Notes: generated from the letters alone by a model not told the origin. Positions 1-8,191 are shown, numbered from the stretch's first letter. The stretch: 64,000 nt of DNA from Sinorhizobium arboris LMG 14919 (GCF_000427465.1 NZ_ATYB01000014.1:434001-498000), one strand, 5' to 3'. Translations and numbers: made by a program.

Positions 1-2
1 CG

Positions 3-1415
3 GCGGGCCTCCTCGACCAAAGCCTGCTCGGCGGCTTCGGCAACGGGCAGCTGACGCTCGGCGGCATTCTCGACGGAGCGCTTGACGGCGCCATCGGTTC
101 CGGCCTGTCGTCGCTCGTCTACGGCACCGATTTCGGGTCCGGCTTCTCGCAGGCGCTGCTCAACACCGTGGTCAATCTGACGCTCGCCGATGTCCAGGGC
201 GGCATCGGCGATCTCGGGCTCGGCGAAGGCACCCTGTCGAGCGCGCTGCTGCACGGGGTCGCCGGCTGCGCCGCCGCCGAGGCTCAGGGCGGCAATTGCG
301 CCGCGGGTGCTGCGGGAGCCGTCGCGCAGAGCCTTTTCGCCGGCGGTCTCTCCGCCAGCGAGCCGCAGCCCGGGGATTATCCCACCGCCGACGCTTACGC
401 CGCTGCCCTGATTTCCTGGCGCGATGGCAGCCTTAAGGCGGTGCAACTCATCGGCGCGCTCGCAGGTTATGCTTTCTCGGGGGGCGAGGCGGACAACGTC
501 TTTGCGGCCGGAAACATCGCCCTTTCAGGGCTCGAGAACAATTACCTCACCCACCAGGAACTGCGTGAATACGAACAAAAGCTCGCCCAATGCGGCAACG
601 ATGAGGAGTGCCAGAGCCGCGTCGAAGCCGAGCGTATCGCCACCTGGTCGGCACGGCAGGACGAGTTCACGGACACCTGCCTGAGCGACACCGGCGCGTG
701 CCGGGCACTCATCGATCAAATGCGCGGCGACCTTGTTCTCCTCGTTTCGAACGCGGATTCCTACGGTGTCGGCGCCACCTACATCAATGCCGATATTCGC
801 GGACTCCTCTCGCTCGAATGGACCATGCTCGAGATCATGGTCGAGCGGGGACCGCTCGCACCGTCCGAACAGGCCCGCCTCGACGAGTTCAGGCTGACGC
901 CCTGGTCGAAGCTCATCGAGGCTGCATCGATCGGTCTCGGCGCGATCAGAGTCTGGAAGCTGCCGACCGGGAAAGACAAACCCGATCCGCCGATACAATC
1001 GGCGAAGGGTGATTTTTACGGCAACGGCTACCGCACGGAGTTCTATGACGACGCCGGAAATCCGATCAAATGGCGCAACCCGTTGACGAACGAGGTCGAG
1101 GACATCCCTACCGGAATGAACCTGCACAGGGATCACATCCTGCCGAAGGATGCGGTTCAAAAGTTGCCAGGGTTCGACCAATTGACGCCGGCGGAGCAGA
1201 AACTCGTCTTGAACGAACCGCGCAATATCCAGCCGCTGGATGCTTCCATGAACTGCTCGAAAGGATGTACTGTCGAAGGCACGGACAGGCCTTGGCCAAC
1301 CTACAAAGGACAGCCCGTAAGCACCGAATACAGGCAGTGGCTGTTCGAAGAACAGCAAAAGATGCGAACGTCTCTACAAGATAAGGTCGACTATTTCAAC
1401 GCTCAAAGGAGGTGA
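3..1415 (+). CDS. CdiA/filamentous-haemagglutinin-like toxin, C-terminal part (5' end outside window)
   Basis: The frame is open from the first bases, so this is the tail of a longer protein exported across the envelope. The first part is Gly/Ala-rich, with a paired-Cys segment (GCAAAEAQGGNCAAG) typical of the DUF637/pretoxin region of contact-dependent inhibition proteins. A VENN-like motif, LENNYL, is encoded near 534-548 and usually marks the border with the variable toxin domain. The last ~130 residues contain RDHILP (D-H near 1131-1136) followed by spaced Asn residues and NCSKG, which looks like an HNH/endonuclease-fold nuclease. The gene directly downstream is the probable immunity gene. 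The nuclease activity is inferred from motifs only; a GTG at 168 is merely an internal codon. Confidence 0.72.
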   Translation, partial: AGLLDQSLLGGFGNGQLTLGGILDGALDGAIGSGLSSLVYGTDFGSGFSQALLNTVVNLTLADVQGGIGDLGLGEGTLSSALLHGVAGCAAAEAQGGNCAAGAAGAVAQSLFAGGLSASEPQPGDYPTADAYAAALISWRDGSLKAVQLIGALAGYAFSGGEADNVFAAGNIALSGLENNYLTHQELREYEQKLAQCGNDEECQSRVEAERIATWSARQDEFTDTCLSDTGACRALIDQMRGDLVLLVSNADSYGVGATYINADIRGLLSLEWTMLEIMVERGPLAPSEQARLDEFRLTPWSKLIEAASIGLGAIRVWKLPTGKDKPDPPIQSAKGDFYGNGYRTEFYDDAGNPIKWRNPLTNEVEDIPTGMNLHRDHILPKDAVQKLPGFDQLTPAEQKLVLNEPRNIQPLDASMNCSKGCTVEGTDRPWPTYKGQPVSTEYRQWLFEEQQKMRTSLQDKVDYFNAQRR

Positions 1416-1416
1416 C

Positions 1417-2331
1417 ATGGCAATCCCATGCTTGACGATGGCGGAATTCTTCGAAATTGGAGAATACAATAGGGTCTTGGCATGCTGGAACAGCAGCCTG
1501 CAAGCGACGCCAGAAGTCAAGCATGCCGTGTACGACGCAAAGCCGGGTGAGGGGAGGCTATTTGACGTTTTGACCCCGCTCCAAAAGGGCAAGGAATGGC
1601 TCTTTGAATTGACGGCGCGTCATCAGCCACGCACTGGCGAACTTCTCTTGGGCGGTGGTGAGCTATTGGTGAAGGTCGTTGAGACATCTCCAAGTTCGCT
1701 CGGACAGAATTTACGCGTAAATCTCGTTCTTGAGGTTCAAAACAAGGCCGTTGTTGTCGAACGCGACTTTTGGAACAAGAATTTATCAGATCCAGGATAT
1801 GACTCGTGGATCGCCGCCATCGAGACCAACCTGAGCCGGCGCGATGGACGACCCCGAAAGTTGAACCAGCGTCAGTTGAGCCTGCCGCTGCCGCTGCGCG
1901 AAGCCTATTACACCCGCTTCGACGGCCTGAACCTGCCCGAAAACGTCATTGCATATCCGCAACGCATATTGCCTTGGGGGGTCACTCGGCCTTGGGAGAG
2001 CCTCGAGGGCTATCTCAAGGGATTGCGCGCCTATAAGAAATACCTGCCGTGGTTCGAGGAGCGTCTGCCGATCAAACGACTGGAAGACCGGAAGGACATC
2101 CCATTGATGGCGTTCCTCGATACCCGCCGGAAGCTGCGGGAGGGCGACATCTTCTTCGTCAAGAACACGATCCAGGACGGGGTCATCTACCATATCAAGG
2201 ATGACGTCATCGATGACATGCGCATCCTTTCGGAGCCGGCTGAAGCCTTCGATCGCTACTGCGAGTACGTCCTCCTTGGCAAGGAGGGACGATTCGACTT
2301 TCTCCCCTACACCTCGCCCTTCGAGGCGTAA
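1417..2331 (+). CDS. Probable cognate immunity protein of the upstream toxin
   Basis: A 304-residue soluble protein with no signal peptide or membrane segment. It starts one base after the toxin stop codon, and a perfect Shine-Dalgarno (AAGGAGG, 1406-1412) lies over the end of the toxin gene, so the two are translationally linked. Its position and abrupt novelty fit an immunity protein that blocks the toxin in the producing cell. The first ~130 codons are more AT-rich than the rest, which suggests a mosaic origin. I do not recognise the family; immunity is inferred from position alone. Confidence 0.6.
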   Translation: MAIPCLTMAEFFEIGEYNRVLACWNSSLQATPEVKHAVYDAKPGEGRLFDVLTPLQKGKEWLFELTARHQPRTGELLLGGGELLVKVVETSPSSLGQNLRVNLVLEVQNKAVVVERDFWNKNLSDPGYDSWIAAIETNLSRRDGRPRKLNQRQLSLPLPLREAYYTRFDGLNLPENVIAYPQRILPWGVTRPWESLEGYLKGLRAYKKYLPWFEERLPIKRLEDRKDIPLMAFLDTRRKLREGDIFFVKNTIQDGVIYHIKDDVIDDMRILSEPAEAFDRYCEYVLLGKEGRFDFLPYTSPFEA

Positions 2332-2477
2332 GACCGGCTTTCGCGGCAGACCGAAATGGCTCGGTACCGGAGCAGGCCCGCTGCTTACCTCTGAACGAGC
2401 CGAAGCAGGTGAGGCTCGAAACTGCGCGAGGCCAAAGGTTTAACGGCGCAAGGCTCACCGTGGCTCGCCGGAGCTGA
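2332..2477 (+). other. Gap between toxin-immunity modules, no gene seen
   Basis: These 146 bases hold no convincing start or ribosome site for the following gene. In-frame stops separate the immunity gene from the toxin-like frame that becomes open at 2478. This fits a displaced cdiA-type fragment that lost its 5' coding part. Confidence 0.5.
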
Positions 2478-2579
2478 ACTCGGCGATCCGGCTTTTCGCA
2501 GGCGGTCCTGTCCGCCGCCGTCAACGCCGTTGCCGGGGCGGCAATCTCGGAGGTTGCCGACGCCGGCGGGCATCTGACG

Positions 2580-3488
2580 GTGTCACTGGAAAAGACCGTT
2601 GCCAAGGCGCTGATCAATTGCGCGGCAGCCGAGGCAATTGGCAGCAATTGCGCCTCTGCCGCCCTCGGCACGCTCGTCACCGAAATCGCCGTGGCAAGCG
2701 GCGTCACGGCCGAGACGCCGGAGGAGTTCCGCGCCAAGCTGACGTTGATCGCTGCGGTCGCCGGCTGGGTCGCCTCCGGCGGGGATCCCGACAACCTGAA
2801 CGCCACCGTCGACGCGGCGATGCGCGACGTCGACAACAACATCCGTCCAGCGCTCATCGCCGTCTTCGTCATCGGCCTGACGGCGGCCGACTACGCGCTC
2901 AGCGGCTACGACGCCTACCAGCTGACAAAGGCGGGGCTTGCCTGCGACGCAGGCGATACGACCGCCTGCGCCGAAGCCGCCCAGATGGTCAAGGACTTCG
3001 CCCTCGAGACCGGCGTGACCCTGACTGGAGGGGCCTTCGTGCCCGGCACCAAGATCGGCATGAAGATCATGGGTGCGCTGCGCAAGAGCGGCAATGACGA
3101 GGTCATCGATGCTGTTGATCGCGCAGCAGAGCAATACCCGGAAGGCCCGCACCGCGATACCAGCAGGCCGGCTGGAGACGGTCTCGACAGTCACCACTGC
3201 CCCGCGAAGAAATGCTATGAAGGAGCTCCGATAAGCACGGCTGACGGTCCAGCAATCAAAATGGACGCCAACGATCATAAGAGGACCAGGAGCTATGGCA
3301 GCGGCGAAGAGGCGCAGGAGTTTCGGGCAAGGCAGAAGGCTCTTCTGCTTGAAGGAAAGCTTATGGAAGCGATCCAGATGGACATTGATGACATCAGAAG
3401 CATAGCCGGTTCTAAGTATGATAAAGCCATCGCCGAAATGTTAGACTATGCACGTACTCTTGATCCGCAGGATTTCATCTCTAAGTGA
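2580..3488 (+). CDS. Orphan toxin C-terminal module, 5'-truncated
   Basis: A 302-residue product if it starts at GTG 2580, but the coding frame is open back to 2478 and there resembles the first toxin: SGFSQAVL here against SGFSQALL upstream (near 138-165), followed by a matching INCAAAEAIGSNCAS paired-Cys segment. It therefore looks like a displaced tail of a CdiA-like gene without export or stalk domains. VDNN near codon 90 may be the VENN equivalent. The C-terminus has HHCPAKKC, a GPAIKMD..DHKRT stretch and QMDIDDIR, a conserved-looking toxin domain, possibly a nuclease. No good start signal is present, so it may be silent unless recombined into the upstream gene. Confidence 0.6.
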   Translation: MSLEKTVAKALINCAAAEAIGSNCASAALGTLVTEIAVASGVTAETPEEFRAKLTLIAAVAGWVASGGDPDNLNATVDAAMRDVDNNIRPALIAVFVIGLTAADYALSGYDAYQLTKAGLACDAGDTTACAEAAQMVKDFALETGVTLTGGAFVPGTKIGMKIMGALRKSGNDEVIDAVDRAAEQYPEGPHRDTSRPAGDGLDSHHCPAKKCYEGAPISTADGPAIKMDANDHKRTRSYGSGEEAQEFRARQKALLLEGKLMEAIQMDIDDIRSIAGSKYDKAIAEMLDYARTLDPQDFISK

Positions 3489-3961
3489 GCTCAAAGATGA
3501 TTCTCCACCCATTCGACAAAATTTCTGGAGTCGATACTGGCAACCCTTACAAAGGATTTGTCGATATCGCAAAAGGCGAAAAATTCATCGACGTCGCTCG
3601 GGATTTTCATGGGCATTCAGTTTTTGTAAAATCAAGCAAATTTCCAAATAGCAGCATTATGAAAGAATCCATTCATGTATACTACAATAAAAATGGAGAA
3701 GTTATTGGAGTGGAGGTATTCTTGAGAGATTCTGACGGGAATAGAACAAATTTTTCCTGGGGAGATATAGATTTACTTCCAGATACGATGCAGATCGTGG
3801 CGAATGAGATTCGAGAGCGCAACATGAATTTCGCTTACAACGACTATGGGATTGATGTTCCAGATTTAGGACTGTCGTATTTTTGTAGCGACTTTGAAAA
3901 TGATCTGCACTGCCGAATTGACTGTGTCTATGTGACGCTGGCGCGGGAACGGAATAACTGA
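3485..3961 (+). CDS. Probable immunity protein of the orphan toxin module
   Basis: A 158-residue acidic soluble protein. The GTG start overlaps the stop of the orphan toxin; ATG 3497 is an alternative. The gene is clearly AT-richer than its surroundings, as expected for recently acquired toxin-immunity cargo. It has no signal peptide, no membrane segment and no family that I recognise. Its job is inferred from overlap with the toxin-like gene. It also overlaps the next gene by one base (ATGA). Confidence 0.55.
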   Translation: MSSKMILHPFDKISGVDTGNPYKGFVDIAKGEKFIDVARDFHGHSVFVKSSKFPNSSIMKESIHVYYNKNGEVIGVEVFLRDSDGNRTNFSWGDIDLLPDTMQIVANEIRERNMNFAYNDYGIDVPDLGLSYFCSDFENDLHCRIDCVYVTLARERNN

Positions 3962-4380
3962 TGCAGAGTGCAAGCTGGATGCGCATGGAACGCTGCGGTC
4001 TGGCTTATATGCGCGCTACGGCCTTTGTTTTCCTTTCCGTTTTGGCGGGCTGCACTACGGCCGAGATGCACAAGCTGACCCGGATCGGCGACGAGAAGGG
4101 GAAGCCCATCTATACGTGGCAGTACGATCGCAATTCGAACCTGCCGCAGCGCATCAAGCAGCACATCATCGGCAAGTTCTCGAACAAGTACTGCGAGGGG
4201 CCTGCCAGGATCACAGATGTCGAGACGGTCAATCGTTTCGATTCGCTTGCACCGATCGGCAATGTCGTGGTGCGCCAGGTTTATCTTACAGACCGGGTGA
4301 CGATGGTCTGTGAGCGGCAGCCCGGCGATCTTTCCAGCGAAACTAAGAAAGCAGAGCGGGTTTCGCGGCTTCCGCAATGA
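3961..4380 (+). CDS. Small lipoprotein
   Basis: A protein of up to 139 residues with a lipoprotein signal (FVFLSVLAGC, Cys about residue 31 from the first start). The start overlaps the previous stop (ATGA). ATG 4009, which puts the lipobox Cys at residue 15, is an alternative. The mature part is hydrophilic, with two Cys (KYCEGPA and MVCERQ) that could form a disulphide. It is probably anchored in the outer membrane or periplasm. Some CDI immunity proteins are membrane-linked, so a link to the upstream modules is possible, but a housekeeping lipoprotein is equally likely. Confidence 0.6.
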   Translation: MQSASWMRMERCGLAYMRATAFVFLSVLAGCTTAEMHKLTRIGDEKGKPIYTWQYDRNSNLPQRIKQHIIGKFSNKYCEGPARITDVETVNRFDSLAPIGNVVVRQVYLTDRVTMVCERQPGDLSSETKKAERVSRLPQ

Positions 4381-4538
4381 CCGATGTCATTTCGATCGAC
4401 CGCAGCCAGTTGGCCCGGCGATGCTGTAGCCTGTAATTAGCGGCATAAAAAGTGCTATTGTGATAGCCACTCAGCCGGTGGTTCGGACTCCGCTGTCGCC
4501 AGTGATCTGTCGGTCGCCCGGCCTCGGCGACGTCGGGC

Positions 4539-4636
4539 CACATGTTTCCTTCAATCGTAATCGATCGAAGGACAAAAACATGCAGCAGCACAAAGTCTTG
4601 CAGCGCAGCACGTCTGACAAGACGCACGGCGCTGCA
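4539..4636 (-). repeat. Intergenic palindromic mosaic repeat, copy 1
   Basis: The segment contains CATGTTTCCTT...AAGGACAAAAACATG, then GCAGCA...TTGCAGC, then CGTCTGACAAGACG followed by GCGCTGCA. This is the reverse-orientation counterpart of the element at 42284-42392. The successive hairpins resemble short rhizobial intergenic repeats (RIME-type). It lies between the lipoprotein gene and the small gene that ends at 4646. Confidence 0.65.
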
Positions 4637-4645
4637 CGACAACAA

Positions 4646-4885
4646 TCAATGCCGCCCCTGCGTGACGATGACCGGGATCAGCAGATCGCCCCAGTTGCCG
4701 TCGCCGCCGTGATGGCGGGCCGAACGTACCAGTTCGACGGAAACGCCGGCGTCCACGGCCTTCATGACCGCCTGGTTGAGGCGGTGCAGGTCGTTGGCGA
4801 CCATGCGGATGGCCGCCTGCTGTTCCGGTGTCATGGCCGACGATTGTTCCTCGGCCCGTTCCTTGACGCGTGTCTGTACAGTCAT
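4646..4885 (-). CDS. Small conserved hypothetical protein downstream of aceA
   Basis: A 79-residue hydrophilic protein, mostly helical in its first half (ERAEEQSSAMTPEQQAAIRMVANDLHRLNQAVMKAVDAG), with a His/Gly-rich tail (RHHGGDGNWGD). It follows aceA on the same strand after a GC-rich hairpin (4955-4988) and has an upstream GGAG (AAAGGAGCACTCCGATG). It may be co-transcribed with isocitrate lyase. I know no function for it. Confidence 0.7.
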   Translation of the reverse strand: MTVQTRVKERAEEQSSAMTPEQQAAIRMVANDLHRLNQAVMKAVDAGVSVELVRSARHHGGDGNWGDLLIPVIVTQGRH

Positions 4886-4954
4886 CGGAGTGCTCCTTTG
4901 GGCGATGGTCGCGGGGGACTTCGTTGATCCCGCTTCGGTTTCGAGGTCTGGTTG

Positions 4955-4988
4955 GGGACGCGCGGCGGGGCAGGGTGCCGCGCGTCCC
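4955..4988 (-). terminator. GC-rich hairpin between aceA and the next gene
   Basis: Perfect 12-base arms (GGGACGCGCGGC and GCCGCGCGTCCC) enclose a 10-base loop just after the aceA stop. There is no T tract, so it may act as an mRNA-stabilising or processing hairpin or a weak attenuator rather than a full terminator. Confidence 0.5.
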
Positions 4989-4994
4989 GCTCGT

Positions 4995-6284
4995 TCATTC
5001 TGCTGCCGGGCGGAACTGATCGTGCTCGGTGGATTCCTTCATGGCAGTGGTCGACGACTGGCCGCCGCTGATCGCGACCGACACGGCATCGAAGTAGCCG
5101 GTGCCCACTTCGCGCTGGTGCTTGGTCGCCGTATAGCCGTTGGCTTCGGCTGCGAATTCCGCTTCCTGCAGCTCCGAATAGGCCGCCATCTGACGGTCCC
5201 TGTAGCCGCGCGCCAGTTCGAACATGCCGTAGTTCAGCTGGTGGAAGCCGGCGAGCGTGATGAACTGGAACTTGTAGCCCATGGCGCCCAATTCGCGCTG
5301 GAACCTGGCGATCGTCGCGTCGTCGAGGTTCTTCTTCCAGTTGAAGGACGGCGAGCAATTATAGGCGAGCAGCTTGCCCGGATGTGCCCTGTGCACGCCT
5401 TCGGCGAATTTGCGCGCCTGCTCCAGGTCGGGCTTGGAGGTCTCGCACCAGATCAGGTCGCAATGCGGCGCATAGGCGATCGCGCGGGCAATGCAGGGCT
5501 CGATTCCGTTCTTTACCTGGTAGAAGCCCTCGACGGTGCGGCCGGCATCATAGTCGACGAAGGGGCGGTCGCGCTCGTCGATATCAGAGGTGAGCAGCTT
5601 CGCCGCTTCCGCGTCCGTGCGGGCGATGACCAGCGTCGGCGTGCCCATCACGTCGGCGGCAAGCCGTGCCGCGTTCAGATTGCGGATATGCGCCGCGGTC
5701 GGGATCAGCACCTTGCCGCCGAGATGGCCGCACTTCTTTTCGGATGCGAGCTGGTCCTCGTAGTGGACACCGGCCGCACCCGCTTCGATGAAGGCCTTCA
5801 TGATCTCGAAGGCGTTGAGCGGCCCGCCGAAGCCGGCTTCCGCATCGGCCACGATCGGAGCGAACCAGGTCTCGACCGAGAGGCCGTTGCCTTCGGCAGT
5901 CTCGATCTGGTCGGCGCGCTGGAGCGTGCGGTTGATGCGCTTTGCCAGTTCCGGGGCCGCGTTGGCCGGATAGAGCGACTGGTCCGGATACATGGCGGAA
6001 GCCGTGTTGGCGTCGGCTGCAACCTGCCATCCGGAGAGATAGATCGCCTTCAAGCCCGCGCGCACCATCTGCATCGCCTGGTTGCCGGAGAGCGCGCCGA
6101 GTGCATTGACGAAGTCTTCTTCGTGAATGAGCTTCCAGAGGCGGTTCGCACCCATTTCGGCAAGCGAATAGCGGATCTCCACCGAGCCCCTGAGCCGCTT
6201 CACGTCCTCCGCGGAATAGGGCCGCTCGATTCCGTCGAAGCGCCCCTCCGGCGCATTTGGAACGAGCTTGTAAAAATCAGTCAT
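4995..6284 (-). CDS. aceA: Isocitrate lyase
   Basis: A 429-residue cytosolic enzyme of the glyoxylate shunt that cleaves isocitrate into succinate and glyoxylate. The catalytic signature KKCGHLGG is intact (Cys185), and NCSPSFNW and the other barrel motifs are present. I chose ATG 6284 (MTDFYKLV) because GAGGAGG lies 5 bases upstream; the frame runs open further but without a better start. It is divergent from the XRE/ScfR-type regulator gene. A TTGCGCTGCA element and TGTAAAA elements lie in the intergenic region. Acetate, acetoacetate and PHB-derived carbon need this enzyme, which fits the nearby acsA2 and phaP1 genes. Confidence 0.97.
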   Translation of the reverse strand: MTDFYKLVPNAPEGRFDGIERPYSAEDVKRLRGSVEIRYSLAEMGANRLWKLIHEEDFVNALGALSGNQAMQMVRAGLKAIYLSGWQVAADANTASAMYPDQSLYPANAAPELAKRINRTLQRADQIETAEGNGLSVETWFAPIVADAEAGFGGPLNAFEIMKAFIEAGAAGVHYEDQLASEKKCGHLGGKVLIPTAAHIRNLNAARLAADVMGTPTLVIARTDAEAAKLLTSDIDERDRPFVDYDAGRTVEGFYQVKNGIEPCIARAIAYAPHCDLIWCETSKPDLEQARKFAEGVHRAHPGKLLAYNCSPSFNWKKNLDDATIARFQRELGAMGYKFQFITLAGFHQLNYGMFELARGYRDRQMAAYSELQEAEFAAEANGYTATKHQREVGTGYFDAVSVAISGGQSSTTAMKESTEHDQFRPAAE

Positions 6285-6361
6285 ACTTGCCTCCTCATGA
6301 AATCGCTTCATCTTCGACTTTCGTCTTGCGGCGCCTCTAGGCCGGAAGATCATGTGACAGT

Positions 6362-6378
6362 TTTTACATTGCGCTGCA
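6362..6378 (-). promoter_or_regulatory. aceA upstream elements: TTTTACA and TTGCGCTGCA
   Basis: TTTTACA (6362-6368; TGTAAAA on the minus strand) overlaps TTGCGCTGCA (6369-6378), about 85-95 bases before the aceA start. The first matches elements in front of the divergent regulator gene. The second matches elements upstream of acsA2 and phaP1. Both are candidate operators, inferred from recurrence. Confidence 0.45.
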
Positions 6379-6459
6379 TAAACCCGCTACCGAATTCCCG
6401 TTACTAGCCGGTGGAAACGGGTTAGCTTGTCTTGCCTTTGACAATATGCGCGAGTAAAG

Positions 6460-6512
6460 TTGTAAAAGATGTCAAAGCGGATCGTTTGCCTGGCTTGTAA
6501 AAGGAATTACAA
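6460..6512 (+). promoter_or_regulatory. Candidate autoregulatory operator of the ScfR-type regulator
   Basis: TTGTAAAA occurs at 6460-6467 and 6495-6502. The second copy is part of a perfect inverted repeat, TTGTAA-AAGGAA-TTACAA (6495-6512), whose spacer is the Shine-Dalgarno and whose right arm ends at the start codon. A protein bound here would block translation or transcription of the regulator gene. The rule resembles RamB-type sites, but the binding is inferred. Confidence 0.55.
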
Positions 6513-7925
6513 ATGGCCGAGAACAAGATCTTTGCCGGGCCGCGGGTCAGGCGAATCCGCAACGGCCTCCAGCTGACGCAGACGGCGATGGCCGAGGCGC
6601 TCGGCATATCACCTTCCTATCTGAACCTCATCGAGCGCAACCAGCGGCCGCTGACGGTGCAGCTGCTTCTGAAACTCGCCTCCGTCTACAAGGTCGACCT
6701 CGAAGAGCTCCAGGGCGAGGCGGGCAGCGGCCTTGCGCAGCTGCGCGAGGTCTTTGCCGATCCGCTGCTTGCCGGCGAACTGCCGGGGGACCAGGAGCTG
6801 GTGGAGGTCGCCGAAGCGGCGCCGAACGTCTCCGGCGGCATCGTCAAACTTTATCGCGCCTACCGCGAACAGGCGTCGCGACTGAGGGATCTCGCCGCCC
6901 TGCTGGCGGGCGAGGGGCACATGGCGGCACTTGCCGATACGCGCCTGCCGATGGACGAAGTCCGCGAGGCGTTCGAGGCGCGGCCCAATCACTTCGCCCG
7001 CATAGAGGAGGCGGCGGAGGCCCTGCATGCAAGCCTCTCGCCCGGCGACGATCTTTCGGGCGCAATGAAGGCTTGGCTGAGAAGGGAGCACGGACTTGCG
7101 GTGCGGACGCTGCCGGTGCATGTCATGCCCACCCTGCGCCGCCGCTTCGACCGCCACTCGATGCGCCTCTTCATCTCCGAACGCCTGTCGCCCTTCGATC
7201 AGCTGCGCGAGATCGCGATCGAGGTGGCCTCGATCGCCTGCCACGAGGCGATTGCCGCCGAGCTCGAACAGTTACGCTTTTCCACCGCCGAAGCGCGGCG
7301 CATCGGCCGCTTCGAACTCGCGCGCTATGCCGCCCACGCGCTGATGATGCCCTATGCGGCGTTTCTCGCCGCCGCGCAGCGCATCAAGTACGATATCGCC
7401 GTCCTCGCCGCGCGTTTCCAGGTCTCGTACGAGCAGGTCGCCAATCGTCTGACGATGCTGCAGCGGCCGGGTGCGGCCGGGGTTCCGTTCTTTCTCATGG
7501 AGATCGACAGTGCCGGCAACCGGCTGCGTCGTGCCGGAGCGCAAGCCTTTCCCCATGCCCGTTTCGGCGGCGGCTGTCCCAAGCTCAACGTCCAGGCCGC
7601 CTTTGCCGTGCCCGGCCAGCTTCTCGTCGACCGCGTCGAGATGCCTGACGGCACCGACTTCCTGACCGTGGCCCGCACTGTCGACGGTCCGAAGGCCGGC
7701 TTCCATGAGCGGGTGCGGCGCACCGCAATCCTCGTCGGCTGCGAGGCCGCCTTCGGGAATGAGATAGTCTACGGCGCCGCCGCGGTCATGCCGGCGATCG
7801 CAATCGGTCCGGCCTGCCGGCTCTGCGAGCGGCAGGGATGTCTGGCGCGCGCCGAACCGCCCGTCACCCGGCCGCTCGGTCTCGACGAAATGGCCACCGG
7901 GCTCAGCGTCTTCGACTTTCAGTAA
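6513..7925 (+). CDS. XRE-family short-chain fatty acid/acetate regulator (ScfR/RamB type)
   Basis: A 470-residue cytosolic DNA-binding protein. Residues ~9-65 form a Cro/C1-type helix-turn-helix (RIRNGLQLTQTAMAEALGISPSYLNLIERNQRPLT is its core). The middle has an IrrE/ImmA-like segment (CHEAIAAEL), and the C-terminal part has the Cys-rich pattern of the DUF2083 domain (CPKLN, ACRLCERQGCLAR). This architecture is known for regulators of glyoxylate, propionate and acetate genes such as RamB. It is divergent from aceA, with TGTAAAA elements between them, so it most likely controls aceA and itself. The ATG has AAGGAA just upstream inside a palindrome. Confidence 0.88.
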   Translation: MAENKIFAGPRVRRIRNGLQLTQTAMAEALGISPSYLNLIERNQRPLTVQLLLKLASVYKVDLEELQGEAGSGLAQLREVFADPLLAGELPGDQELVEVAEAAPNVSGGIVKLYRAYREQASRLRDLAALLAGEGHMAALADTRLPMDEVREAFEARPNHFARIEEAAEALHASLSPGDDLSGAMKAWLRREHGLAVRTLPVHVMPTLRRRFDRHSMRLFISERLSPFDQLREIAIEVASIACHEAIAAELEQLRFSTAEARRIGRFELARYAAHALMMPYAAFLAAAQRIKYDIAVLAARFQVSYEQVANRLTMLQRPGAAGVPFFLMEIDSAGNRLRRAGAQAFPHARFGGGCPKLNVQAAFAVPGQLLVDRVEMPDGTDFLTVARTVDGPKAGFHERVRRTAILVGCEAAFGNEIVYGAAAVMPAIAIGPACRLCERQGCLARAEPPVTRPLGLDEMATGLSVFDFQ

Positions 7926-7980
7926 GCCGGCGCGAAATGGCGCGCCATCCGCAAGCGGACGCCGTTACTCCCCGAAACGC

Positions 7981-8165
7981 CCTCATTCCTCCGCTTGTCA
8001 CAGGAATCCGGCCGGCCCAAGTCCTTGGGCCGATTGAACTCTTCCGCGCCGCAGACGCGGCGCTGCCCGATCCCCGCGACAAGCACAGGGGATGAGGTGA
8101 GAGGAGGGGATTTTCGGGCGGAAAACCGCGCGCCACTTTTTTCCTGGAGCCGCTCTAACTCCTTG
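7981..8165 (+). repeat. Intergenic mosaic repeat with cloverleaf-like folding
   Basis: The 351-base gap before potF is mostly this element. Outer arms 7981-8008 and 8069-8097 are imperfect inverted repeats with G-T wobbles. Inside lie two perfect hairpins: 8013-8032 (CGGCCCAAG/CTTGGGCCG) and 8046-8063 (GCGCCGC/GCGGCGC). It is followed by GGGCGGAAAACCGCGCG, a module that also occurs near 29540 and 42250. It looks like a rhizobial intergenic mosaic (RIME-like) repeat. Confidence 0.6.
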
Positions 8166-8191
8166 AGCTTATCGAGAAAGATGCCTAACCT
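8163..8191 (+). promoter_or_regulatory. Possible promoter of potF
   Basis: TTGAGC (8163-8168) and TAACCT (8186-8191) are separated by 17 bases and lie about 85 bases before the potF start. This is a weak sigma70-like match. Confidence 0.3.

Noticed and set aside
4764..6407. 547-codon open frame on the plus strand opposite aceA
   Set aside because: Antisense shadow of a highly conserved enzyme in high-GC DNA; the product is Arg/Val/Gly-rich with no domain or ribosome site.
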